NCBI GenBank assembly: GCA_030632465.1 | Contig: DAOVUR010000065.1 | Location: 1 to 8,760, forward strand | Reading direction: 5' to 3' | Origin: a bacterium | GTDB lineage: Bacteria > Verrucomicrobiota > Kiritimatiellia > UBA8416 > CAMZLY01 | Length of the DNA stretch: 8,760 nt | In this document: positions 1-6,232 of the stretch, piece after piece | How the letters are laid out: the number at the start of each line of letters is the position of its first letter | Numbering within the stretch: the first letter of the stretch is position 1 | The notes under the pieces: model-generated | Told to the model about the DNA's origin: nothing | Seen by the model: only the letters and a program-made list of their open reading frames with translations | Databases searched by the model: none | Position numbers and translations under genes: made by a program

Positions 1-13
1 GTAGAGTCAGTAA

Positions 14-33
14 AACAGCTTTCCATAGCTGTT
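14..33 (-). terminator. weak candidate terminator downstream of the methyltransferase gene
   Basis: A perfect 7-bp inverted repeat (AACAGCT, 6-nt loop, AGCTGTT) lies about 55 nt beyond the ancestral stop of the minus-strand methyltransferase gene. Read on the minus strand, its end runs into only four T residues. Position and orientation fit a Rho-independent terminator, but the stem is short and the T-tract weak. Nothing else in 1-88 is convincing: two plus-strand frames stay open there without recognisable protein. Confidence 0.25.
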
Positions 34-88
34 CGAATCAGTATCGCAACACTGTATTGTCGCTACTACTGCTCATCAATCTGACCTT

Positions 89-664
89 TTACTTTTGACC
101 AACCACCAAAAAATGTTTCTTCATCTCATCATAAATCTTAATTTTTCTAAAGCCTGCATTACATAATTCTTCTTCAACTTATCCTGGTTCATATCGGATA
201 GAGGTTGGCGGGCCCGCGGACATCTCCTCATTCTTCCAATCAACAATAAAGATCGTGCCATTATCCTTTAATAATCTAAAAGCCTCCTTAAGAAGTTCCT
301 CAGGCTCATCTATCTCATGATGCAGACTTATCATATATACTAAATCAGCTAGGTCATCTTCAAGCGGAACAGCATGTTCCTCCATCTGCAACGGAAGTAT
401 AGATGGATAAATGTCGCATATATTATCTTGCATCCAGCCGATCATAATATCAGATATGTCACAAGCGTATATCTTGCCTCCGTTACTATATTCCAGGAAT
501 GGAATAGCAAAGAAACCTGTACCGGCACCAATATCAATAAATAGACCACTATTTTTCAGATGTAAATTAAGCTTATCCCATATATATGCTGGCGGAACAT
601 CTAACATTCGGTCCGGATTGTTTAGTTTATCAAGCTTTTGTGGATTAAATTTCTTTTCTGTCAT
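89..664 (-). pseudogene. class I SAM-dependent methyltransferase, interrupted by an in-frame TAA
   Basis: The reading frame starts at ATG 664 behind an AGAGG ribosome site (675-671, 6-nt spacing). It encodes a Rossmann-type methyltransferase: motif I DIGAGTG at residues 44-50, an acidic residue ending strand 2 in ACDIS (D69), and a motif-IV-like region around residues 104-119 containing SLHHEID. The frame hits TAA at 181-179 after 161 residues. Beyond it the same frame continues for 29 codons to TAA at 91-89, containing ELCNAGF and ending HFLVVGQK, which looks like the usual C-terminal strand of this family. The intact protein would be about 191 residues, so the TAA is probably a nonsense mutation. 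TAA has no known selenocysteine or pyrrolysine recoding. The truncated 161-residue form keeps the SAM-binding half but loses the last fold element. Alternatives are a sequencing error or a still-functional short enzyme. The substrate cannot be predicted. Confidence 0.75.
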
Positions 665-704
665 ACCAAGCCTCTAATAATTACTAATATCTTCTTTTAT
701 ACAA

Positions 705-720
705 TTGCTAATAGTAGCAA
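705..720. promoter_or_regulatory. perfect inverted repeat in divergent intergenic region, possible operator
   Basis: TTGCTA and TAGCAA form a perfect 6-bp inverted repeat separated by 4 nt. It lies between the minus-strand methyltransferase and the plus-strand phosphatase genes and overlaps the candidate -35 element of the latter. Length and placement suit a dimeric repressor site, but no regulator gene is adjacent. Confidence 0.35.
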
Positions 721-733
721 AATCCCATATATA
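705..733 (+). promoter_or_regulatory. candidate sigma70 promoter of the phosphatase operon
   Basis: TTGCTA (705-710) and TATATA (728-733) are separated by 17 nt, giving a start site near 740 and a leader of about 35 nt before ATG 775. The region is very A/T-rich, so other -10 choices exist (for example 730-735). Confidence 0.4.
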
Positions 734-774
734 TAGATAGATACTTAATGATTATAAAAACTGGATGACTTATC

Positions 775-1377
775 ATGAAAGCAGCAAAACTTACAGCGTA
801 TACCTTGACACTGATAACACTTACGCTATCTGTCACATCATGCAAAATGATTACTGATGCAGTGACTCACGCAACTCCAAAAAAAGAAGTAGTACTGCCT
901 GCCCCATCCAATACATATACTGTACATGGTGAAAAGCCAGGTATACAAAATTATGTAGTGCAATATGATGCTGACATGTATCGTGGCGGCGAACCTCTTT
1001 CTGAGAAAGGCATGAAGTCGATTAAAGCTATGGGAATCAAAACTATCATATCCGTAACACCTACTAAGTTTGAACGTAAATATGCGAAAAAATATGGTAT
1101 AAGTCTTGTTGAGTTGCCGTTTGAAAAAAAGGATGGACTTACAGAAGCTGACCTTAAGAAATATATTGCTGTATTCGGTTCGCCAGAAAACACTCCAGTA
1201 TATGTTCATTGCCGTAGCGGCATGCATCGAGGCGGTACACTTGGCGTAGCCTACAGACTACATCGAAATGGCTGGACATGGAAAGATGCACTTATTGAAT
1301 TTGATAGCCTAGGCGGCAGTACTACAGTCGATAAAATCATGCTTGAATCTACACGAGTAATACAAAAGCAGAACTAA
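775..1377 (+). CDS. tyrosine/dual-specificity phosphatase-like lipoprotein
   Basis: This 200-residue protein has a short basic N-terminus, a hydrophobic stretch and a lipobox V-T-S-C with the lipidated Cys at residue 23. It should be exported and membrane-anchored; Lys at +2 would favour the outer membrane by the E. coli rule. The domain at about 55-195 has the YRGGEP segment (69-74) seen early in bacterial DSP/PTP-like proteins and the cysteine-phosphatase loop HC-RSGMH-R with Cys146 and Arg152. D120 lies upstream and is a candidate general acid. Both key loop residues are present, so an active phosphatase is likely; the substrate (phosphotyrosine, inositol or lipid phosphate) is unknown. 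ATG 775 has only a weak SD-like TGGA upstream, but the signal peptide fixes the start. The DUF2294 gene follows after 18 nt, implying co-transcription. Confidence 0.85.
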   Translation: MKAAKLTAYTLTLITLTLSVTSCKMITDAVTHATPKKEVVLPAPSNTYTVHGEKPGIQNYVVQYDADMYRGGEPLSEKGMKSIKAMGIKTIISVTPTKFERKYAKKYGISLVELPFEKKDGLTEADLKKYIAVFGSPENTPVYVHCRSGMHRGGTLGVAYRLHRNGWTWKDALIEFDSLGGSTTVDKIMLESTRVIQKQN

Positions 1378-1395
1378 CAAAAGGCTCGATATAAT

Positions 1396-1764
1396 ATGCC
1401 AACAAAAACAACCATAGAACACCAAATCAACGATGCTGTCAGTAATTTCGAGAAGGAATATATGGGCCGCGGTCCACTTGAAACCAAGACATTTATTGTA
1501 GAAAACATGCTGATCATACGACTTAAAGGCGTTTTAACTCCGGCAGAGCTGCAACTGGCTAATGCTGATGACTCAGACCGTGGACGGAAACTTATTAAAG
1601 ATGTACGTGTTGAATTAATTGAAAAAGGCCGCGTTTTACTGGAAACAATAGTTGAATCTATTACCAAGCAGAAGGTGGTGAGCCTCCATACTGATATAAG
1701 CACCGTTACCGGAGAGAGAATCATTATTTTCACAATGGAACATTTGATAAAAACAGATTCTTGA
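1396..1764 (+). CDS. DUF2294 domain-containing protein
   Basis: This 122-residue soluble protein matches what I know of the DUF2294 family along its whole length: an N-terminal helix, then FEKEYMGRGP (residues 18-27), VENMLIIRLKGVLTPAE, and a C-terminal half with SLHTDISTVTGERIIIFT. It has no signal peptide or membrane segment. Some relatives carry names suggesting Na-translocating enzymes, but I know no demonstrated function, so none is assigned. The AAGG at 1381-1384 is a modest ribosome site. The gene follows the phosphatase gene by 18 nt, suggesting one transcript. Its TGA stop (1762-1764) lies inside the -35 element of the downstream promoter (1761-1766), so the end of this gene and the start of the RNA module are fused at base level. 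Confidence 0.85.
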   Translation: MPTKTTIEHQINDAVSNFEKEYMGRGPLETKTFIVENMLIIRLKGVLTPAELQLANADDSDRGRKLIKDVRVELIEKGRVLLETIVESITKQKVVSLHTDISTVTGERIIIFTMEHLIKTDS

Positions 1765-1789
1765 CATCATACATCTTTCCATGTACCTT
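1761..1789 (+). promoter_or_regulatory. sigma70-type promoter of RNA module copy A
   Basis: A consensus -35 TTGACA (1761-1766), a 17-nt spacer and TACCTT (1784-1789) predict a start near 1796. The identical hexamers and spacing recur at 4103-4131, which supports this being real. The -35 overlaps the stop codon of the DUF2294 gene. Confidence 0.65.
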
Positions 1790-1795
1790 CCCACC

Positions 1796-1888
1796 AATAC
1801 AAAAATCAGTTGATTAACTGAGAGTACTTTAAGTACTGGCGGAAAATAGGCTGCAATGCAATAAACGCGTTGTAGTCTTTTTGTTTTT
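1796..1888 (+). ncRNA. three-hairpin RNA module, copy A (small RNA or attenuating leader)
   Basis: The predicted transcript folds into P1 (TCAGTT 1806-1811 with AACTGA 1816-1821, GATT loop), P2 one base later (AGTACT 1823-1828 with AGTACT 1832-1837), a linker GGCGGAAAAT, and P3 (1848-1859 with 1867-1878, including three G-U pairs) ending in a T-tract. Copy B at 4138-4230 has the same order of elements. P2 differs at three base pairs and stays complementary in both copies, while the ACTGAGAG and linker segments are conserved. This pattern indicates selection on RNA structure. It does not match any riboswitch or sRNA family I recognise. It could be a free sRNA ended by P3, or an attenuator for the lipoprotein gene at 1923. 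The start site is inferred from the promoter. Confidence 0.6.
1848..1888 (+). terminator. Rho-independent terminator at the end of RNA module A
   Basis: A 12-bp stem (1848-1859 with 1867-1878, three G-U pairs, 7-nt loop) is followed by T5, G, T5. It would stop transcription from the promoter at 1761 and any read-through from the phosphatase/DUF2294 operon, 34 nt before the lipoprotein gene. That gene is then expressed by read-through, by regulated antitermination, or from a promoter I cannot see. Confidence 0.65.
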
Positions 1889-1922
1889 ACAAGAAAAATG
1901 ATAGTTATATAGGAGTAGTATT

Positions 1923-2405
1923 ATGAATAAATTTATGGTTATGTGTCTAACAGTAGTATGTGCAGGTCTCTTTTGTGGTTGCGAGGATGATAACTCAAGC
2001 GGTGGACTGGATTTAGGTTCCGTAGTATGGTTAGATCAGAACATTTCAGGATGGCCTGAAACAACATCAATGTCAGCTTCAGTTGGTGGAGGTTCAGTTA
2101 ATATGCCTTACGATAAGGCGAATGTCTGGCCAGGAACTTCTGGCGGTGGTGCAACAGTAAATGCAAATGCATGGGTCTTTGTTAACCAAGGTGGTACTTG
2201 GTATGCAGCAACTTGGGAATATTTACGAGTTGGGCAAACATCAAAAAGCTCAGCCTCTGTAACAGGTAGTCATATAAATCATGCACCATTAAGCAGCTGG
2301 CATCCAGTATCTGGCGAAACGTACGGCTTCATGGTTAGTGGACTTGTTAGAGGTGGTGCCAGTAATGTTGAGGAACGCTCTAATGTATCCATGGTAACAT
2401 GGTAA
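1923..2405 (+). CDS. lipoprotein of unknown function
   Basis: The 160-residue product has a short signal peptide with lipobox-like F-C-G-C (predicted lipidated Cys20, although Phe at -3 is less usual), then an acidic/Ser/Gly spacer EDDNSSGG. The mature part is rich in Gly, Ser and Trp, with WLDQNISGWP (residues 37-46), WYAATWEYLRVGQT and a C-terminal ERSNVSMVTW. It looks like a compact beta-rich surface domain, and the regularly spaced aromatics would suit glycan or ligand binding, but I cannot name the family. AGGAG (1911-1915) sits 7 nt before the ATG, a strong ribosome site. The gene lies 34 nt after the module A terminator, and the membrane protein gene follows after 23 nt with no terminator, so the two are probably co-transcribed. 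Asp at +3 does not define a sorting signal. Confidence 0.75.
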   Translation: MNKFMVMCLTVVCAGLFCGCEDDNSSGGLDLGSVVWLDQNISGWPETTSMSASVGGGSVNMPYDKANVWPGTSGGGATVNANAWVFVNQGGTWYAATWEYLRVGQTSKSSASVTGSHINHAPLSSWHPVSGETYGFMVSGLVRGGASNVEERSNVSMVTW

Positions 2406-2428
2406 TAAGATAAGATTACATATCTAAT

Positions 2429-4015
2429 ATGAATATGATCATATACTTAACAGTGCCAGTTTGCATAATTGTAAGCTGGCTACTGTTTGAAATTATCAGG
2501 TTTCTGCGAATACGCAAGGAGGAGCAGACCAGCAAACTAATAGGCTGGATGTTGCGTCCGTGGTCAGCATGGGCAATTATTAACCTGATTTATCAGCTAA
2601 ATCCTGGCAAAGGCCTCGATGCCATGGATTCAGCGCCAACTTTCACATCTTGGATCTTTCCACTATTTCTGCACCCCTGGAATCGAGATGAAAGCATTGG
2701 CAGTGTATTCACTCGCTTAGCAACCACCCCTACAGTCTATATCTGGGGCGTAATAGTAGCACTGTTAACACTTATATTAGTTTTCCTCGTTAAACTAGCT
2801 CTTTCTAATAGGGCAGAAGGCTGGAAGAGACTACTCCCTTTATTGATAGCTGTTTATATAGTAATTAGCGTACTACAACTTTCTATAGCCTCACTACCCA
2901 ATGGTCCATTTGATTCCGGAGAGCGCAAGGGCTCGCTACTATCCTGCTGGCACGCCCACGCTACAATGCTATACTCAGTGCCATTTGTAAAAACAGATGG
3001 AAACTTTCTTCGCAATTTTAAAGAAATTCAGCCCAAGCTTAAATTCACAATTCATGCATTATCACATCCGCCGGGCGGTGTTCTTTCAATGTACTATATG
3101 GGAAATATAGTTGGAGCTAAAGGGATGAATATTCGCCTAGATTCAACTCGTATTCGGTACGCATTAGGCATGACATTTTTTGCCGCCCTAAATGTCTTTA
3201 TACTTTTCGGTATGGGGAAGTATATGTTTGGCGGTAATAAACCAGGACTTGTCGCAGCAATATTATGGAATACGGCTCCAGTGATGGTTGCTTATTCAAA
3301 TCACGCCCAAGATGGACTTTACGCCGTATTCTTTAATCTTGCACTGCTCCTCACGTGGCGTATTGGTATGGCGGTCAAGTCACGTTACTTAGAAATGGTG
3401 GCATTAGGCCTAGTTTTTGTAGCGATAATTCTAATGAACTACAGCTGGGGGCTCGTAACAACTATATTTGCAGCATTTATGATCTATCGTGCAATTTCAG
3501 CCAAATGGAAGTTTATCGACTTTTCCATACGTGGAGTAGTTCCCTTAGGAGTCATGACTATCGTTGCGGGGGCAATCTTATGGGATTATAAAATGGACTA
3601 TCTAGCGTTTTATAAAGTATCCAGCTGCTACGTAAAAGAGTGGTATCAGTACGACACTATCTACCAGCATGTAATATCTTGGTTTGGCGGACAGGTAGAA
3701 ATATGGTTATTCATGGGCGCCATCAGCTGCTCTGCATTCTTTGCTTCTATATATGCTCGCAAAAAAGAGAGGAACTGGAACCCGCAACTTGTATTTCTTA
3801 CAATCATACTTACTGTTTATGCGCTACCAATCTTATTTGGACCTACGTGCCTACGACTAGAAACTTCTCGATGCTGGCTATGGGTAACAAGTGTACCAAC
3901 CTGCTTTGCTGCACATCACCTGCTCGCACAATCACGTCCACGACTATTCGTAACTGCCGCTGTCCTATTCTCTATTATTAGCTACAGTATTATACGACTA
4001 TTTATAACAGTATAA
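2429..4015 (+). CDS. multi-spanning membrane protein, GT-C glycosyltransferase-like
   Basis: The 528-residue protein is strongly hydrophobic with about ten to twelve transmembrane segments (for example residues 4-26, 105-127, 135-155, 243-262, 271-290, 323-345, 365-385, 450-470 and 505-525). The hydrophilic loop at 157-220 carries D162, H175 and H177 and ends in SHPPGG (212-217). An HPPG motif at the mouth of a membrane helix is common in GT39/PMT/ArnT-like GT-C enzymes, which transfer sugars from polyprenyl-phosphate donors on the outer face of the membrane. Membership is inferred from topology plus this motif; donor and acceptor are unknown. No clear Shine-Dalgarno site precedes ATG 2429, so translation may be coupled to the lipoprotein gene 23 nt upstream. 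ATG 2435 is an alternative start. No convincing terminator follows; the next 87 bases lead to promoter B. Confidence 0.6.
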   Translation: MNMIIYLTVPVCIIVSWLLFEIIRFLRIRKEEQTSKLIGWMLRPWSAWAIINLIYQLNPGKGLDAMDSAPTFTSWIFPLFLHPWNRDESIGSVFTRLATTPTVYIWGVIVALLTLILVFLVKLALSNRAEGWKRLLPLLIAVYIVISVLQLSIASLPNGPFDSGERKGSLLSCWHAHATMLYSVPFVKTDGNFLRNFKEIQPKLKFTIHALSHPPGGVLSMYYMGNIVGAKGMNIRLDSTRIRYALGMTFFAALNVFILFGMGKYMFGGNKPGLVAAILWNTAPVMVAYSNHAQDGLYAVFFNLALLLTWRIGMAVKSRYLEMVALGLVFVAIILMNYSWGLVTTIFAAFMIYRAISAKWKFIDFSIRGVVPLGVMTIVAGAILWDYKMDYLAFYKVSSCYVKEWYQYDTIYQHVISWFGGQVEIWLFMGAISCSAFFASIYARKKERNWNPQLVFLTIILTVYALPILFGPTCLRLETSRCWLWVTSVPTCFAAHHLLAQSRPRLFVTAAVLFSIISYSIIRLFITV

Positions 4016-4102
4016 AAGATAAGCACAAATATGGCACCACATGGCTGTAAACTCAGAAAATCATCCAATATCGGCATAATAAGATATTTTCAGCAATCAC
4101 TC

Positions 4103-4131
4103 TTGACAATATCCGCCCATCCGTGTACCTT
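4103..4131 (+). promoter_or_regulatory. sigma70-type promoter of RNA module copy B
   Basis: TTGACA (4103-4108), 17 nt and TACCTT (4126-4131) repeat exactly the hexamers and spacing of 1761-1789. The spacers also align (CCATG against CCGTG before the -10). The start is expected near 4138, about 200 nt upstream of pckG. Confidence 0.65.
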
Positions 4132-4137
4132 TTTTTG

Positions 4138-4230
4138 ATCATATAGGAAATTCGGTGGATTGACTGAGAGCCTTTCAGGCTGGCAGTAAATAGGCCGCAA
4201 CGCATAATTAAGTGCATTGCGGCCTATTTA
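4138..4230 (+). ncRNA. three-hairpin RNA module, copy B (pckG leader or small RNA)
   Basis: This is the counterpart of copy A at 1796-1888. P1 pairs TCGGT (4152-4156) with ACTGA (4163-4167), with one G-U, around a loop containing GATT. P2 pairs AGCCT (4169-4173) with AGGCT (4177-4181). The linker GGCAG-AAAT matches copy A. P3 is a long hairpin, 4187-4204 with 4213-4230, 18 positions with a single C-A mismatch. P3 is followed by AATATTCACG rather than a T-tract, so termination here would not be canonical and transcription may continue into pckG. That favours a cis-acting leader for this copy, though a processed sRNA is possible. No ATG occurs inside it. Confidence 0.6.
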
Positions 4231-4334
4231 ATATTCACGAAGTATATTATAGAAGGGGACATTGATCACAGATCATCCCTGTAACAGATAACCGAGCTTG
4301 CACATTTAACAAGTTCAAAACAAGGAAGACGAAC
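4231..4334 (+). promoter_or_regulatory. pckG untranslated leader with a hairpin and the ribosome site
   Basis: This stretch contains an A/T-rich segment with TATATTAT (4243-4250) that could serve as a -10, though no good -35 is spaced to it. It also holds a bulged hairpin at 4256-4279: GGGA pairs with TCCC, and inside it TGATC pairs with GATCA around an ACA loop, with a 3-nt bulge on the left. AAGGAA (4322-4327) lies 7 nt before the pckG ATG and is its ribosome site. I see no reading frame worth calling. Confidence 0.4.
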
Positions 4335-6137
4335 ATGACTAACAATAAGAAGTTACTCGCTTGGGTAGCAGAAATAGAAGCAATGTGTACACCAGAGCAG
4401 GTAGTTTGGTGTGATGGTTCAAAAGAAGAATATGACCGTCTTATGGTTGAAATGGTAGCAACTGGTATGGCTGTCAAACTAGACGAAACTAAACGTCCAA
4501 ACAGCTTTGCATTCAACTCTGATCCATCTGACGTGGCTCGTGTAGAAGGACGTACATATATAGCTTCTTTAAAAGAAGAAGATGCTGGTCCTACTAATAA
4601 CTGGATTGATCCTGCTGAACTTAAAGAAACAATGAAGAAACTTTATGCTGGCTGCATGAAGGGCCGTACATTATACGTAATTCCTTTCTCTATGGGACCA
4701 GTAGGTTCTGACATCGCTAAGATCGGTATCGAAATCACTGATAGTCCATACGTTGTAGTTAACATGCACATCATGACTCGCGTAACACCTAAAGTATTCG
4801 ATATACTTGGCGAAGATGGCGATTTTATTCCATGTCTACACTCTGTTGGTTCACCACTAGAGCCAGGACAAGCAGATAGCCGCTGGCCTTGTGCTCCAAT
4901 CGAAAAGAAATATATTGCTCATTTCCCAGAAGAAAACCTTATCTGGTCATTCGGTTCTGGTTACGGCGGTAACGCTCTACTTGGTAAGAAATGTCTTGCT
5001 CTTCGTATTGCTTCTGCAATGGCTGGACGTGAAGGCTGGATGGCTGAGCATATGCTTATCTTACGCTTCACTAGCCCAGAAGGTAAACAGTTCCATATTG
5101 CAGCTGCATTCCCATCTGCTTGCGGAAAAACTAACCTCGCCATGCTTCAGGCAACTGTACCTGGCTGGAAAGTAGAAACAATCGGTGACGATATTGCTTG
5201 GATGAAACCTGGTGAAGATGGACGTCTATACGCTATCAATCCAGAAGCTGGATTCTTCGGTGTTGCTCCTGGAACTGCTGAATACTCTAACCCAATGGCT
5301 CTTGCTTCTGTTCAAGAAAATGCCATCTTTACAAACGTTGTTGTTACTGATGATAACGATGTATGGTGGGAAGACATGGGTGTTGAATGCTCTGGTGGAA
5401 CTGACTGGAAGAACAACCCTTGGAAACCTGGCATGAAAGACGCTGACGGCAACGAAATAAAAGGTGCTCATCCAAACAGTCGCTTTACTGCTCGCGCTGA
5501 ACAGTGCCCTGTAATTTGTGCTGATTGGGAAAACCCAGCTGGTGTTCCAATTGACATCTTCGTATTCGGCGGCAAACGTACAAATACAATGCCTCTTGTT
5601 CACGAAGCTTTTGATTTTAATCAAGGCGTTTACATGGGCGCAACTGCATCTTCAGAACCTACTGCTGCTGCACTTGATCTTGGAAACGTAGCTCTTCGCT
5701 TCGATCCATTTGCGATGACTCCATTCATTGGATACCATGCAGGTGACTACATGCAGCATTGGTTCGACATGGGTGACAAACTTGGTGATAAAGCTCCACG
5801 TTGTTTCTACGTTAACTGGTTCCGCAAAACTGATGACGGCAAATGGTTATGGCCTGGATTCGGCGAAAACTCACGTGTTCTAAAATGGATGTGTGATCGT
5901 GTTGAAGGTAAAGTTGGCGCTCGCGAAACTCCAATTGGTCTAATGCCAATTGACGGTGAACTAACATTAGATGGTCTTGATATCCCTGCTGAGGATTGGG
6001 CTGAACTAATGAAAGTTGATACCGTTCTTTTCAAGCAGACTCTCCAAGATGCTAAAGAATACTTAGCTAAATTCGGAGACAAACTACCTACCCGCATGAC
6101 TGAGCAACTAAAAGCTCTAGAAGCACGCTTAGGCTAA
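4335..6137 (+). CDS. pckG: phosphoenolpyruvate carboxykinase (GTP)
   Basis: The 600-residue protein is a full-length cytosolic GTP-dependent PEP carboxykinase, which converts oxaloacetate plus GTP to PEP, GDP and CO2 in gluconeogenesis, or runs in reverse in some anaerobes. The diagnostic GTP-class P-loop FPSACGKTN is at residues 259-267 with the reactive Cys263. The metal-site region includes GKK (217-219), AEHM with His239 and GDDIAWM with Asp285/286. PFSMGP is at 117-122, FGGKRTNTMPLVHEAF at 411-426, and the nucleotide-binding NWFRKTDDGKWLWPGFGENSR at 494-514. No key residue is missing. The start has a good AAGGAA site. Codons look biased toward GGT, GCT and CGT more than in the neighbours, suggesting high expression. 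It is monocistronic: a strong terminator follows after 23 nt, and RNA module B lies upstream and may regulate it. Confidence 0.97.
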   Translation: MTNNKKLLAWVAEIEAMCTPEQVVWCDGSKEEYDRLMVEMVATGMAVKLDETKRPNSFAFNSDPSDVARVEGRTYIASLKEEDAGPTNNWIDPAELKETMKKLYAGCMKGRTLYVIPFSMGPVGSDIAKIGIEITDSPYVVVNMHIMTRVTPKVFDILGEDGDFIPCLHSVGSPLEPGQADSRWPCAPIEKKYIAHFPEENLIWSFGSGYGGNALLGKKCLALRIASAMAGREGWMAEHMLILRFTSPEGKQFHIAAAFPSACGKTNLAMLQATVPGWKVETIGDDIAWMKPGEDGRLYAINPEAGFFGVAPGTAEYSNPMALASVQENAIFTNVVVTDDNDVWWEDMGVECSGGTDWKNNPWKPGMKDADGNEIKGAHPNSRFTARAEQCPVICADWENPAGVPIDIFVFGGKRTNTMPLVHEAFDFNQGVYMGATASSEPTAAALDLGNVALRFDPFAMTPFIGYHAGDYMQHWFDMGDKLGDKAPRCFYVNWFRKTDDGKWLWPGFGENSRVLKWMCDRVEGKVGARETPIGLMPIDGELTLDGLDIPAEDWAELMKVDTVLFKQTLQDAKEYLAKFGDKLPTRMTEQLKALEARLG

Positions 6138-6160
6138 AGCAAATCAGTTAAAATAAATCA

Positions 6161-6198
6161 GGCGCCAGATGCTACTTCAGCATCTGGCGCCTTTTTTT
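6161..6198 (+). terminator. Rho-independent terminator of pckG
   Basis: A perfect 12-bp stem (GGCGCCAGATGC with GCATCTGGCGCC, extendable by one T-A pair) with a 7-nt loop is followed by seven T residues. On the minus strand the same hairpin is followed by the fairly T-rich TGATTTATTTT, so it may also stop the convergent operon whose last gene ends at 6233. Confidence 0.95.
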
Positions 6199-6232
6199 GT
6201 ATAGATAACGCTCAAGCATATATTACCCACAA

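Noticed and set aside
1..96. Two open plus-strand frames entering from the left edge (ending at 84 and 96)
   Set aside because: Each is about 30 codons with no recognisable protein, and they overlap the tail of the interrupted methyltransferase gene.
838..1227. 129-codon minus-strand frame opposite the phosphatase gene
   Set aside because: It lies antisense to a clearly coding gene and its translation is Phe/Ser/Ile/Cys-rich without motifs. Similar antisense frames opposite pckG (5226-5624, 5807-6097) and in-strand shadows in the membrane gene were dropped for the same reason.
4067..4088. AATATC/GATATT inverted repeat after the GT-C-like gene as a terminator
   Set aside because: The stem is six mostly A-T pairs with a 10-nt loop and only a short T run, too weak to call.
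4164..4170. CTGAGAG in both RNA modules as part of a thiamine pyrophosphate riboswitch
   Set aside because: TPP aptamers share CTGAGA, but the second conserved half (ACCTGA and the CGTAGGGA-like segment) is absent in both copies, and the hairpin order is different.
4160..4189. Short leader peptide starting at TTG 4160 in module B
   Set aside because: The aligned codon in module A is TTA, the two frames have different lengths, and sequence changes follow stem pairing rather than codon positions.
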